Assembly: GCF_001940565.1 (NCBI RefSeq) | Contig: NZ_LTDM01000011.1 | Coordinates: forward strand, 124,001 to 188,000 | From: Tissierella creatinophila DSM 6911 | Lineage (GTDB): Bacteria > Bacillota > Clostridia > Tissierellales > Tissierellaceae | DNA: 64,000 nucleotides | Direction of reading: 5' to 3' | Shown: positions 24,629 to 33,951 of the stretch, one piece after another | Layout of the letters: every line of letters begins with the position of its first letter | Position numbering within the stretch: the first letter of the stretch is position 1 | Program-made: the position numbers and the translations under genes | The notes under the pieces: generated by a model | Told to the model about the DNA's origin: nothing | Database searches by the model: none | What the model saw: only the letters and a program-made list of their open reading frames with translations

Positions 24629-25435
24629 CTAAATAGATATATTCTCAACCTTTCTTTTCCTAAAAGAAGAAACTTTACTAAAACCTAAGTTTTTTAAAAG
24701 ATCTATTCCTTCTAAAATACCTCCATAATAATCTCTATTAAAATGTGCATCAGATCCTAAAGTAATAATCTTACCACCTAATTCTTTATACCTTTTTAAT
24801 ACTTCTTCTTTTGGAAATGTAGTTTTTAACTCTCCTCTAAGTCCTGAAGTGTTTAACTCTATTCCTTTCCCATTTTTTATAAGCGCTTTTAAAATAGCAT
24901 CTATGATTTGTTTATAATCTCTATAGTCATAAGACTTATCTTTAAATGGACCATAGCGAACTATATAATCTAAATGACCTACCACATCAAAGTTACTGAA
25001 GTTTTCAACCATCTCTAGTACTATCTCAAAATATCTCAAGTAGGAGCTATACTGCGACTTTTCATCGAAAAAGTCCCCTAGATAAAAGTCCTTTCCATCT
25101 CCATAGTGGATAGATGAGATTACAAAGTCAAATGGATATTGTCCTAAAAGCTCATCGATTTTATCTTTATAATCTTTTTCATATCCTATCTCCACACCTA
25201 TCCCTATAGAGATTTCATATTCTTCTTCAAACCTTTTCATAGTTTTAAAGTACTGATCATAGTCTATATGTTTTTGAAATTCAACTTCAATAGCGCCCAT
25301 ATCTATGTGATCGGTAAAGATCACATAAGAAAGCCCAATTTCTTTAGCCTTTATCAAATACTCTTTTATACCTGCATCACTATCTGGAGAATAATTTGTA
25401 TGGACATGATGATCTGTATATCTCAATTTTAGCAC
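24629..25435 (-). CDS. hisK: Histidinol-phosphatase, PHP family
   Basis: Removes phosphate from histidinol phosphate before HisD. The 268-aa PHP-fold metalloenzyme has the metal-binding motifs DHHVHTNYSPDSD, FTDHID, SSIHYGDG, GHLDYI and GSDAHF. Its position as last gene of the complete his operon, 4 bp after hisIE, and its length identify it as HisK/HisJ and not a general PHP hydrolase. Its presence agrees with the monofunctional HisB found here. Confidence 0.93.
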   Translation of the reverse strand: MLKLRYTDHHVHTNYSPDSDAGIKEYLIKAKEIGLSYVIFTDHIDMGAIEVEFQKHIDYDQYFKTMKRFEEEYEISIGIGVEIGYEKDYKDKIDELLGQYPFDFVISSIHYGDGKDFYLGDFFDEKSQYSSYLRYFEIVLEMVENFSNFDVVGHLDYIVRYGPFKDKSYDYRDYKQIIDAILKALIKNGKGIELNTSGLRGELKTTFPKEEVLKRYKELGGKIITLGSDAHFNRDYYGGILEGIDLLKNLGFSKVSSFRKRKVENISI

Positions 25436-25439
25436 CTCC

Positions 25440-26036
25440 TTACTTCACTCTCTTATTCAATTCTTCATAGATATCTCCTAAGCTAACTCCTTCATTTACA
25501 AGTAATACTAATAGATGATAGATCAAATCACTTGACTCATAGATTAACTCCTGGCGATTATTTTTTGCCCCTATAATCACCTCTGCCGACTCTTCCCCTA
25601 CCTTTTTAAGTATCTTATCAATACCTTCTTTAAAAAGATAATTTGTATAAGAACCTTCTACTGGATTTTGTTTTCGATCTAATATAACTTTATAGAGCTC
25701 AGAAAGAGTGTTTTTATAATCCTTCACCCCTTCTACTTCATTAAAAAAGCAAGAATAACTGCCAGTATGACATGCTACACCTGTTTGATTTACCTTTAAG
25801 AGTATAGTATCTGCATCACAGTCATAGTAAAATCCTTTTACCTCTTGAATATTACCTGAAGTTTCTCCCTTTTTCCATATCTTTTTTCTTGATCTGGAAT
25901 AGTAGTGAGCTATATTTGTTTCTAATGTGAGTTTTAAGGATTCTTCATTCATATAAGCTAACATCAAAACCTCTCCTGTAGCTATATCCTGTGCTATCGC
26001 AGGTACAAATCCATCCTTATTGTATTTGATATCCAT
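25440..26036 (-). CDS. hisIE: Bifunctional PR-AMP cyclohydrolase / PR-ATP pyrophosphatase
   Basis: Steps 2 and 3 of histidine synthesis in one 198-aa chain. Residues 1-110 are HisI ([39 protein letters not shown] with the zinc Cys). The C-terminal 90 residues are HisE ([29 protein letters not shown]). Fused HisIE is common in bacteria. The start overlaps the hisF stop by 1 bp. Confidence 0.95.
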   Translation of the reverse strand: MDIKYNKDGFVPAIAQDIATGEVLMLAYMNEESLKLTLETNIAHYYSRSRKKIWKKGETSGNIQEVKGFYYDCDADTILLKVNQTGVACHTGSYSCFFNEVEGVKDYKNTLSELYKVILDRKQNPVEGSYTNYLFKEGIDKILKKVGEESAEVIIGAKNNRQELIYESSDLIYHLLVLLVNEGVSLGDIYEELNKRVK

Positions 26037-26791
26037 TATAATCTCACCTCTATCCCCTTTGATCGCATATATTCTTTCAAGTCCTTAATTTCTATCTCTT
26101 TATAATGAAAAACACTAGCTGCCAATACTCCATCTGCATTTCCCTCCAGAACTGCCTTGGAGAAATCCTCCATTTTTCCTGCTCCACCTGAAGCAATAAC
26201 TGGAACATCTACACTATCTGTTACTGCCTTTAAAAGCTCTATATCATATCCTTCCTTCATCCCATCTGTATCAATACTGTTTAATACAAGTTCTCCTGCT
26301 CCAAGTCTAACTGCTTCCATAGCCCACTCTACTGCATCTAGGCCTGTATCAACTCTTCCACCATTTATAAAAACTCTCCACTCTTTTGTACCTATTTTTT
26401 TAACATCCATCCCGAGAACTACAGCCTTTGATCCATATTTTGTCGCAGCTTCTTTAATGAACCCTGGTGTCTTAACTGCAGCAGAGTTAATTGAAATCTT
26501 GTCTGCCCCTTTTTCCATGATTTCACTAAAACCTTCAATCGTACTAACTCCACCACCAACACAAAGAGGAATGTCTATTTTAGCAGCTACTTTTTCTATA
26601 AATTCAAGGGATACCTTTCGTCCTTCATTTGTAGCTGTAATATCATAGAAAACCAATTCATCTGCACCAGCTTTAGAATAAAACTCTGCTAAAACTACTG
26701 GATCATCTACATCCTTAATATTTTCAAACTTTTTCCCCTTTACAACCCTACCATCTCTTACATCTAAACATGGAATAATTCTTATTGACAT
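26036..26791 (-). CDS. hisF: Imidazole glycerol phosphate synthase, cyclase subunit
   Basis: Normally uses ammonia channelled from HisH to turn PRFAR into imidazole glycerol phosphate and AICAR. The 251-aa barrel has [54 protein letters not shown] and LAASVFH. Both catalytic Asp (Asp10 and that of GMDVKK) are kept. So are the residues that line the ammonia gate in the Thermotoga enzyme (Arg4; Glu of DELVF; Lys of GADK; Glu of GAGE). No hisH gene lies in the operon, so HisF may act with free ammonia. Overlaps hisA by 10 bp. Confidence 0.96.
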   Translation of the reverse strand: MSIRIIPCLDVRDGRVVKGKKFENIKDVDDPVVLAEFYSKAGADELVFYDITATNEGRKVSLEFIEKVAAKIDIPLCVGGGVSTIEGFSEIMEKGADKISINSAAVKTPGFIKEAATKYGSKAVVLGMDVKKIGTKEWRVFINGGRVDTGLDAVEWAMEAVRLGAGELVLNSIDTDGMKEGYDIELLKAVTDSVDVPVIASGGAGKMEDFSKAVLEGNADGVLAASVFHYKEIEIKDLKEYMRSKGIEVRL

Positions 26792-27492
26792 TTTAAAACC
26801 TCCTCTAAATCTAGTTTCCCATCATAAAGTGCTTTTCCAACAATAGCACCGTAAAGTCCCATCACTTTCAATTTTTTAATATCTTCTAAAGTTGTAACCC
26901 CACCTGAGGCGATAACTTCTATATCTACATTTTGAGCCAATTCTTCATATATCTTAAAATTCGGTCCAATTAACATTCCATCTTTTTCAATATCTGTATA
27001 GACTATACGATTTAATCCATAAGACTTTAATTGTTTTATATAATCTAGAGCTTTTACATCTGAAACTTCTTGCCATCCATCAGTAGCAATAAGTCCATTT
27101 ATTGCATCTATAGAAACTATTATTTTCTTACCATATGTTTGGATCATTTCTTTAATCCAAGCAGGATTTTTAAGGGCTACAGTTCCTATGATTACTTGAG
27201 AAACGCCCAAATCCAAAAGTGTCTTTACCCCTTGGGTATCCCTTATACCTCCACCTAATTGAACTGGAATGTTTATATTTTTAAGAATTTCTTTTACCAC
27301 TGGCTCATTGACTCTAATTCCATTTTTAGCTCCATCAAGATCTACCAGATGAAGGATCTCAGCTCCCATAGTTTCCCATCTCTTTGCAACTTTTACAGGA
27401 TCCTTTTCATATACTGTCATTTTTTCATAGACCCCTTGAGTAAGCCTTACACATGAATTATCTTTCATATCTATAGCTGGATAAATTACCAT
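26782..27492 (-). CDS. hisA: ProFAR isomerase
   Basis: Fourth step: isomerises ProFAR to PRFAR. A 236-aa TIM barrel with [46 protein letters not shown] and ASGGV. It starts 2 bp after the hisB stop. In most his operons hisH occupies exactly this place, and there is no room for it here. Confidence 0.96.
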   Translation of the reverse strand: MVIYPAIDMKDNSCVRLTQGVYEKMTVYEKDPVKVAKRWETMGAEILHLVDLDGAKNGIRVNEPVVKEILKNINIPVQLGGGIRDTQGVKTLLDLGVSQVIIGTVALKNPAWIKEMIQTYGKKIIVSIDAINGLIATDGWQEVSDVKALDYIKQLKSYGLNRIVYTDIEKDGMLIGPNFKIYEELAQNVDIEVIASGGVTTLEDIKKLKVMGLYGAIVGKALYDGKLDLEEVLKCQ

Positions 27493-27494
27493 TA

Positions 27495-28073
27495 TTACAA
27501 AACCCCCTTAGTACTTACAACTTCACTACCAACTACACGAACCGCTTCTTTAATTGCCCTTCCCAGTCCTTTAAATACCGCTTCTATCTTATGATGATCA
27601 TTCTCGCCTCTCATTACATCTATATGAAGAGTTAAAGCTGCTGAAATAGCAAAAGCGTGAAAGAACTCTTTAAAACATTGCGTTTCCATATCTCCTATTT
27701 TTTCACATCTAAAACTCAAGTTTTCAACTAAAAATGGTCGATTAGAGATGTCAATTGCAACCAGTACAAGACTTTCATCCATAGGAGTTATGGGAGAGGC
27801 AAATCTCTGTATGCCTTTTTTATCACCTAGTGCATCTTTAAAAGCAGCACCTAGTGACAAACCAATATCTTCTACTGTATGATGAGTATCAACATAGAGA
27901 TCACCATCACATACTATTTCCAAATCAAAACCTGCATAAAAGCCCATAGCCTTTAGCATATGGTCAAAAAAACCAATCCCAGAGTCTATCTTAATTTCTC
28001 CAGAACCATCCAAGTTTAAAGCTAGTTCTATCTTTGTCTCCAAAGTATTTCTACTTACCTTAGCTTCTCGCAT
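27495..28073 (-). CDS. hisB: Imidazoleglycerol-phosphate dehydratase
   Basis: Monofunctional 192-aa dehydratase (no phosphatase domain). Metal-binding His-rich motifs: FDHMLKAM, DTHHTVEDIG, FFHAFA and GENDHHKIEAVFKG. Makes imidazole acetol phosphate for HisC. The start overlaps hisC by 14 bp. Confidence 0.96.
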   Translation of the reverse strand: MREAKVSRNTLETKIELALNLDGSGEIKIDSGIGFFDHMLKAMGFYAGFDLEIVCDGDLYVDTHHTVEDIGLSLGAAFKDALGDKKGIQRFASPITPMDESLVLVAIDISNRPFLVENLSFRCEKIGDMETQCFKEFFHAFAISAALTLHIDVMRGENDHHKIEAVFKGLGRAIKEAVRVVGSEVVSTKGVL

Positions 28074-29067
28074 TTTCTACCTCCTCTATTGCCTCTATAA
28101 CAATATCATTTTCCTCAGGTGTACCAATAGTAAGTCTATAGTAATCTTCAAGTTCTCCACCAAATTTTCTAATAAGTATATCTTTATCCCATAGGGCATC
28201 GAATATATTTTTAGGAGCTTTAAAAAACAAGAAATTCGCTCCAGAAGAAAGTGGCTTTAGCTCTTTTTCTTCTAAAAACATCTTCATTCTCTCTCGTTCT
28301 CTTTTGATAATTTCGATATTGTTACTAGTTATCGAATCGTTTTCTAGTGCCTTTAATCCCATCTCTTGTGTTAGAACATTGACATTGTAAGGAGATTTTA
28401 CCCTATTTATATATCCTATAGTTTCCTTATTGGCTATCATATATCCAAGCCTTATACCAGCTAGTCCCCTAGCCTTGGAAAAGGTTCTTAATACTACAAG
28501 GTTTTCAAACTCTCTAGTATCATCACCTTTAGGATAGTTAGAGAATTCAATGTAGGCCTCATCAAGAATCACCATCGCATCTACAGATCTTACTATCTTT
28601 AATATATCTTCTCTTGGAATCAAAGTGCCAGTTGGATTATTGGGATTGCCGAGTATAACCAACTTTGCTTTTTTTTCTTTAACAAAATCGATAAAACCAT
28701 CTACATTCAATCTCTCCATACCATCTAATGGGTAATCTTCATACTTCCCCTTATGAATGATAGTAAATATCTTATACATGCTAAAACTAGGTGAAAAGCT
28801 CACCACAGTTTCTCCAGCTTCTAGATAAGCCTTCATCATTAGTTCTATAAGTTCACTAGAACCATTTCCCAAGACAAGCTCATCTGGACTCTTATCTAAT
28901 TTTTCAGCTAGAGCTTCCCTCAGTTTATCACTTCGGTCAACTGGATAACGATTAAGTCCACCTATCCAGTCCACTCCTTCATTTGCATCTAATTTAACCC
29001 TATAATCTCTATTGATAACCTCATAGGCATTAAGATTTTTTATCTCTTCTCTTAGATATTTCTTCAT
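28060..29067 (-). CDS. hisC: Histidinol-phosphate aminotransferase
   Basis: A 335-aa PLP aminotransferase of class II. Contains KLDANEG, NGSSELIE, LGNPNNPTG, ILDEAYIEF, and the PLP lysine in RTFSKARGLAGIRLGY. It sits in the his operon 1 bp after hisD, which fixes its role; such enzymes can also act on aromatic keto acids. Confidence 0.95.
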   Translation of the reverse strand: MKKYLREEIKNLNAYEVINRDYRVKLDANEGVDWIGGLNRYPVDRSDKLREALAEKLDKSPDELVLGNGSSELIELMMKAYLEAGETVVSFSPSFSMYKIFTIIHKGKYEDYPLDGMERLNVDGFIDFVKEKKAKLVILGNPNNPTGTLIPREDILKIVRSVDAMVILDEAYIEFSNYPKGDDTREFENLVVLRTFSKARGLAGIRLGYMIANKETIGYINRVKSPYNVNVLTQEMGLKALENDSITSNNIEIIKRERERMKMFLEEKELKPLSSGANFLFFKAPKNIFDALWDKDILIRKFGGELEDYYRLTIGTPEENDIVIEAIEEVENARS

Positions 29068-29068
29068 T

Positions 29069-30355
29069 CTACATTTCCTCCATTCTCACCTTGATAGAAT
29101 TGGCATGTCCAGTCAATCCTTCGTTATCCGCTAATAGCATAATGTCATTTGCTGACTTTTTAAGAGCTTCCTTTGAATAATAAAGAAGTGAAGTTTTTTT
29201 ATAAAAATCATCCACGCTAAGTGCTGAAGAAAAGCGAGCTGTTCTGGATGTAGGAAGCGTATGATTAGGACCTGCATAATAATCTCCGACGGGTTCTGGT
29301 GTATATTCTCCAAGAAAAATAGCTCCTGCATTCTTAATCTTTTTATAGTCTTCAAATGGATTGTCAGTCAATATCTCTAAATGTTCTGGAGCCAAGCTAT
29401 TTGCTATATCGAAACATTCATCTTTATTAGCGCAAAGAATAATAGCACCATATTCGCTAAGAGCTTCCTCTGCTATCTCACTTCGTTTAAGAGTTTTCAA
29501 TTGAATAGAGATCTGTTCTTGAATCTTTTTAGCTAAAATATTGCAGTCTGTAACAACTATACTAGCAGCTCTCTTATCATGTTCTGCCTGAGCTATTAAA
29601 TCCGCTGCTATAAATCTAGGATTAGCCTTTTTATCAGCTATAACAACTACTTCGCTTGGTCCAGCTATCATATCTATACCCACAAGTCCTGAAACTTTAT
29701 GCTTTGCCATAGCCACAAAAATATTTCCAGGCCCTACAATTTTATCTACTTTTGTAATCGATTCAGTTCCATAACAAAGAGCTCCTATGGCCTGAGCCCC
29801 TCCAACTTTATATATCTGAGTAACTCCTAACAAATCAGCTGCTACCAAAACTGAATCTTTTATCCTGCCATCTCTATCTGCCGGTGTAGTCATTATAATT
29901 TCCTTTACACCTGCTAAATTTGCAGGTATTGCATTCATCATCACAGTAGAAGGATATGAAGCTGTACCCCCTGGAACATATATACCCACCTTTTCAATAG
30001 GCATCACCATTTGACCCAACATAATATCAGAACCTTCATTTATTGTAAATCCTTCTTTGATCTGTTTTTTATGGAAATTGGTAATATTTCCAATAGCATT
30101 TATAATTGCATTTTTTAAATTTTCATCTATATTTGCCTTTGCCTTTGCTATCTCTTCGTGTGTCACCTTAAGCTCAGTTAATCCATTTTTATCATACATC
30201 TGGGTAAACTTTAGCAAAGCCTCATCACCATTTTGTTTTACTTCTTCTAATATTTCATCAACTCTTTGGAGAACTTCTTTTGAGTCCATCTGACTACGCG
30301 ATAGAATCTTCTCTATCTTTTCCATCTCCTTAGCTCCATCTATTATCCTAATCAT
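29069..30355 (-). CDS. hisD: Histidinol dehydrogenase
   Basis: Final two oxidations to histidine with NAD+. The 428-aa protein has YVPGGTASYPSTVMMNAIPA, KVGGAQAIGALCYGT, DKIVGPGN, DMIAGPSEV, AEHD and SALSVDDFYKK. Zinc-binding and catalytic residues of the family appear in place. The gene starts directly after the hisG stop. Confidence 0.97.
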   Translation of the reverse strand: MIRIIDGAKEMEKIEKILSRSQMDSKEVLQRVDEILEEVKQNGDEALLKFTQMYDKNGLTELKVTHEEIAKAKANIDENLKNAIINAIGNITNFHKKQIKEGFTINEGSDIMLGQMVMPIEKVGIYVPGGTASYPSTVMMNAIPANLAGVKEIIMTTPADRDGRIKDSVLVAADLLGVTQIYKVGGAQAIGALCYGTESITKVDKIVGPGNIFVAMAKHKVSGLVGIDMIAGPSEVVVIADKKANPRFIAADLIAQAEHDKRAASIVVTDCNILAKKIQEQISIQLKTLKRSEIAEEALSEYGAIILCANKDECFDIANSLAPEHLEILTDNPFEDYKKIKNAGAIFLGEYTPEPVGDYYAGPNHTLPTSRTARFSSALSVDDFYKKTSLLYYSKEALKKSANDIMLLADNEGLTGHANSIKVRMEEM

Positions 30356-30976
30356 CTAAACACCTCCCAATACTTTTTCGATCTTTTTAATCTCACTATA
30401 TTTAAATCTATAACTCGCCTTATTTACAATAAGACGCGCACTTATAGTATCGAGTTCCTCTAAAACTACCAATCCATTATCCCTTAAAGTGTTCCCCGTC
30501 TCAACTATATCCACAATAACTTCACTTAGCCCCATAAGTGGTGCCAATTCTACTGCGCCACCTAGTTTAATAATCTCTACTAGCTGACCCCTATCCTTGA
30601 AAACCGATTCTACATAGGAGGGATAATTTGTCGCTATAGTGAGTACTTCATTCTTTTTAACTAGGTTTTGATCTTCAAAGCCTGCTACAACAAATCTACA
30701 TTTCCCAAAACCAAGATCCAAAACCTCATATATATCTTTATTATCTTCTAAAATAGTATCTTTACCTACAATGCCTAAATCTGCTACTCCTTTTTCAACA
30801 TATGTTACTACATCACAAGGTTTAACAAATATAAAATTAATTTTTTTATTTGCATTGTTATAAACTAACTTTCTAGAGTCTTCTTCCATTATTATCTCAT
30901 ACTCTGTATCCTTAAAAAGCTCCAGTCCTTTTTTTCCCAATCTACCCTTTGCTATAGCTATGGTAAGAATATCCAT
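30356..30976 (-). CDS. hisG: ATP phosphoribosyltransferase, short catalytic subunit
   Basis: First step of histidine synthesis, from ATP and PRPP. The 206-aa chain lacks the C-terminal regulatory domain of long HisG, so it needs HisZ. Motifs: TIAIAKGRLGKKGLELF, GVADLGIVGKD, and the PRPP loop EVIVDIVETGNTL. Overlaps hisZ by 1 bp. Confidence 0.96.
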   Translation of the reverse strand: MDILTIAIAKGRLGKKGLELFKDTEYEIIMEEDSRKLVYNNANKKINFIFVKPCDVVTYVEKGVADLGIVGKDTILEDNKDIYEVLDLGFGKCRFVVAGFEDQNLVKKNEVLTIATNYPSYVESVFKDRGQLVEIIKLGGAVELAPLMGLSEVIVDIVETGNTLRDNGLVVLEELDTISARLIVNKASYRFKYSEIKKIEKVLGGV

Positions 30977-31929
30977 TACTTTTCCCCCTTAATTCTAATA
31001 CGAGTAACCAAGTCCATATCAATCATAAAACCTATGGCTGCTACCTTAACACCATACTTTTTAGTCCATTTATCATAACGACCTCCACTTAAGATTTTAG
31101 TTGGAACCCCAAGGCAATACCCCTTAAAGATAATTCCATCATAATAGCCAAGGTCTGGCACCATTGAGAGATCAAGTTTTACTTTTCCAATTATATCTTT
31201 ATGGATAAACAGTTCTTTAACTCTCTCTAGCGAATCTAAAGCACCTTTCATTTCCTCATTCATTTCATAAGCTCTAGCCATATCTAGAACTTCCTTCATA
31301 TCTCCTTGCATATCCAATATCTTATCTAAGATGGTATTTTCAAGTTTCAAAGATTTGAGTTTAGTTTTTAGACTATCACTGTTTTTCTTAGAAATAAGAT
31401 TTCTTATCTCAATCTCATCTTGCAGATTTAAATTTATTTCTCTAAAAAATCCATCTAAATATTTAGTAGAGCCCATTTCCAAAATATAAGGTTCTCCTAG
31501 GTTTGACATAACAGACATTGCCATTTCAACAATCTCTCCATCTGCTTTGGAAATATCATCACCTAAGGATTCAACTCCCATTTGATAATTCTGTAGGATT
31601 TTACCTCTAGATTCATTTCGATAGACCTTAGAATTGTAGTAAACTTTAAGTGGTGGTTCTCCCTCCCATTTGGAGAAGATTTGACTTAAAATATTTGTAG
31701 TAATATCTGGTCTTAAAATGTATATTCTAGAATCTCCACCTAGTACCTTTACAGTTTTAGATGAATCCCATCTAGAATTAGATCTGATAAAATCATCATA
31801 ATCTTCAAACACTCTAGGTTCTATAATAGAAAATCCCATGTCTTCAAAGAAATTTTCCATTTCCCTTTCAATACCCTTTTTAAACTTTGTAACCTCTAGT
31901 TCTTCTAAAATATTTCTAAACTGCATCAC
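30976..31929 (-). CDS. hisZ: ATP phosphoribosyltransferase regulatory subunit
   Basis: A HisRS-like paralogue that binds histidine and activates short HisG. The 317-aa protein has class II synthetase-like segments (RPDITTNILSQIF, YNSKVYRNES, QMGVESLG, GGRYDKW) but lacks the anticodon domain. The reading frame starts GTG-ATG behind AAAGGAGAGATA; either codon could serve. First gene of the his operon, right after the leader terminator. Confidence 0.92.
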   Translation of the reverse strand: MMQFRNILEELEVTKFKKGIEREMENFFEDMGFSIIEPRVFEDYDDFIRSNSRWDSSKTVKVLGGDSRIYILRPDITTNILSQIFSKWEGEPPLKVYYNSKVYRNESRGKILQNYQMGVESLGDDISKADGEIVEMAMSVMSNLGEPYILEMGSTKYLDGFFREINLNLQDEIEIRNLISKKNSDSLKTKLKSLKLENTILDKILDMQGDMKEVLDMARAYEMNEEMKGALDSLERVKELFIHKDIIGKVKLDLSMVPDLGYYDGIIFKGYCLGVPTKILSGGRYDKWTKKYGVKVAAIGFMIDMDLVTRIRIKGEK

Positions 31930-31944
31930 TATCTCTCCTTTTTA

Positions 31945-31984
31945 TCAAAAAACTAAAAAACCATATAGGCAGCCTATATGGTTA
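31945..31984 (-). terminator. Leader terminator (attenuator) before hisZ
   Basis: AACCATATAGG pairs with CCTATATGGTT around a 3-nt loop and is followed by TTTTAGTTTTTT on the minus strand, 16 nt before the hisZ start. Because it sits between the his promoter and the first gene, it must be bypassed for expression. Confidence 0.85.
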
Positions 31985-31994
31985 AAATACATTT

Positions 31995-32106
31995 CCATCA
32001 TAGATCTCCGCCCAAGTTTTAAAACAACTTAACAAGAGCATGCATCTATGAACTATTAATAGATTTAATAATTAGTTCATTGTTACAAACTCTTCCATCT
32101 ATGATG
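31995..32106 (-). promoter_or_regulatory. Structured his leader RNA with a pairing between His codons and the pre-terminator segment
   Basis: CATCATAGAT (32106-32097), which includes two His codons of the leader peptide, is perfectly complementary over 10 bases to ATCTATGATG (32005-31996) just before the terminator. A second segment, CATAGAT (32049-32043), can compete for the same partner. Between them lies a hairpin with ATGAACTA and TAGTTCAT arms (32048-32080). Such exclusive pairings are what a ribosome-controlled attenuator needs. The step that would open the terminator itself is not obvious to me. Confidence 0.5.
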
Positions 32107-32145
32107 ATTATGAAATTTATTATTTGTTTTTTGATTTATTTTCAT
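32083..32145 (-). CDS. his operon leader peptide (20 aa)
   Basis: A 20-codon reading frame starting 26 nt after the predicted transcription start. ATG at 32145 has the ribosome binding site AAGGGTGAGG. Residues 11-15 are FHNHH, i.e. three of four codons are His, and the frame ends at TAA soon after (RWKSL). A short, well-initiated frame rich in the operon's own end product, followed by a terminator, is the classic pattern of ribosome-mediated attenuation. Confidence 0.6.
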   Translation of the reverse strand: MKINQKTNNKFHNHHRWKSL

Positions 32146-32177
32146 GTCCTCACCCTTATATATAAACACTTTATCAC

Positions 32178-32206
32178 ATTATAGCATTATCAAGGTAAAT
32201 AGTCAA
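32178..32206 (-). promoter_or_regulatory. Promoter of the histidine operon
   Basis: TTGACT (32201-32206) and a perfect TATAAT (32178-32183) with a 17-bp spacer. It lies just downstream of the histidine kinase stop codon. Confidence 0.85.
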
Positions 32207-32214
32207 CGGTTTTT

Positions 32215-33726
32215 TTAATATATATCAGACAATTCAAACTTTATCATCTCTTCTATATTTTTATTGTTATTTACAGATGTACTCGCCTCTTGTTTTTCTA
32301 CAACTATGTCTGGAAGTTTTAATGTGAATCTAGTTCCTTTTCTCAAAGTGCTTTCTACACTTATTTCACCGCTATGAAGTCTAACTAAAGATTTTACTAA
32401 AGATAAACCCCTACCACTACCTTCAGATGTGCGAGTTAAAGACTTATTTACCTGATGGAACTTATCAAAGATAATTTCTAGATTTTCTTTGGCAATACCT
32501 ATTCCTTCATCTTCAACAGTTATCTCTATAAAGCCCTCTTTATAGTATAAATTTACAAATATTGTACCACTTTCATAGGAAAACTTAATTGCATTAGATA
32601 TAAGATTTAGCATGATTCTCTCAAATTTATATAAATCTAAGCCAATTATCTTTTCTTCAATCTCCGTATCAAAAACTATCTTAAGCCCCTTTTCCTTAAT
32701 ATATTTAGCAACTGATTGGATGATGTCTTCAGTAACAGCTACAATATCTTCATTTTTTAGATTTAGTTTATAAAAACCAGATTCAAGTTTTGAAATATCC
32801 AAAATATTGTCAATAAGCTTAGTAAGCCTATAACAATTTCGAAGTATTATTTTATTACTATAATTGATTTCATTATTATAATCTAGGGAAGAATTCTTTT
32901 TTAAATCTTGATCTAATAATTGAGAAGCACTAAAAATTAAATTTAGCGGGGTTTTTAATTCGTGGGAAGCATTTACAAACATCTCTTCTTGAGATTTTAG
33001 ACCCTTAGTAAGTTTTTCATTAGACTTTTCTTCTTCTGTTATATCCATAGCTATAAGGGATATTTTATTGACCTCTTCAGTGACATCGTGAATTACATTT
33101 AATAAATATTTTTCTTCTCCATTTGAAGATAGCGGTATAGTAGAAATATCAAAATAAGAAATTGAATCATCTTTATTTATAAAGGGAACTTCAGTTTCAT
33201 GACCATACTTTATATTTTTATTACAATTTAATAGAAGCTCTGGAAATATAGGCGGTTTTCCTAATAAGTTCTCTGTAGAAATATCTAGTGATAATAATAA
33301 ATCTATATATGGCTTGTTAGACTTAAGTAAAATATAATCATCTATACTATAAACAGCAATTGACTTTTTATAATCCAGATTAAAAGAAAAAATGTTTTCT
33401 AATATATGATCTAATAATTGATTTTCTATCTCTTTAAATGAATAAATTCTCTCTTCTTTATCTTCATTATATCTGCTAGAAATATTTACTCCTTTAGGAT
33501 TGTCCCATTTTGTAAATATATAAGCACTGTATGGATTGTAAATCTTTTTCAAATCAATCTGAAAATCTAATTTTAATAAAGAACTTAAATCATCAATAGA
33601 TTTTCCTATAACTTCATTTTCCAGATAACCAGTTAAACTTAAAAATCCTTTATTAACCCTATAGACAATATCTTCTTTAAAATAAATATCCATATTCTCA
33701 ATACTTTTATGTAAAATTATTTTCAC
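32215..33726 (-). CDS. Cytosolic PAS-domain sensor histidine kinase
   Basis: A 503-aa kinase with no membrane segment. Residues 1-60 and about 120-225 look like PAS domains (VNKGFLSLTGYLENEVIGKS; the second followed by NVIHDVTEE). The dimerisation/phospho-acceptor helix has VNASHELKTPLNLIF (His near residue 254). The ATPase domain has NLISNAIKFSYESG, VEDEGIGI and GSGRGLSLVKSLVRLHSG. No response regulator is next to it, so it is an orphan kinase of unknown signal. The chain ends 9 bp before the his promoter -35 box. Confidence 0.92.
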   Translation of the reverse strand: MKIILHKSIENMDIYFKEDIVYRVNKGFLSLTGYLENEVIGKSIDDLSSLLKLDFQIDLKKIYNPYSAYIFTKWDNPKGVNISSRYNEDKEERIYSFKEIENQLLDHILENIFSFNLDYKKSIAVYSIDDYILLKSNKPYIDLLLSLDISTENLLGKPPIFPELLLNCNKNIKYGHETEVPFINKDDSISYFDISTIPLSSNGEEKYLLNVIHDVTEEVNKISLIAMDITEEEKSNEKLTKGLKSQEEMFVNASHELKTPLNLIFSASQLLDQDLKKNSSLDYNNEINYSNKIILRNCYRLTKLIDNILDISKLESGFYKLNLKNEDIVAVTEDIIQSVAKYIKEKGLKIVFDTEIEEKIIGLDLYKFERIMLNLISNAIKFSYESGTIFVNLYYKEGFIEITVEDEGIGIAKENLEIIFDKFHQVNKSLTRTSEGSGRGLSLVKSLVRLHSGEISVESTLRKGTRFTLKLPDIVVEKQEASTSVNNNKNIEEMIKFELSDIY

Positions 33727-33913
33727 AATGAGTCTCTCCTTTTATACTGTCTTTTATATTGTCTTAAATATTATTATAACATAGCTTTTTAATATTTAAT
33801 TAAATTTTACATATAGTAAGATATTATTTAAGGGTCAAAATAATATTGTGTTTTTTTATTTTTGATTTCAAATTGATTTTAGTATGATTGTTAATGGTTT
33901 ATTAATTATACTA

Positions 33914-33951
33914 AAAACAGGTAGGAGAGTCCTATCTCTCCTACCTGTTTT
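33914..33951 (-). terminator. Terminator after the diguanylate cyclase gene
   Basis: AACAGGTAGGAGAG pairs with CTCTCCTACCTGTT around a 6-nt loop, followed by TTTAGTATAATT on the minus strand. The 186 bp from here to the kinase start is AT-rich and shows no other clear element. Confidence 0.85.

Noticed and set aside
31930-32170. T-box leader for the his operon
   Set aside because: I found neither the conserved T-box sequence that pairs with uncharged tRNA nor a specifier loop; the leader peptide plus terminator explains the region better.
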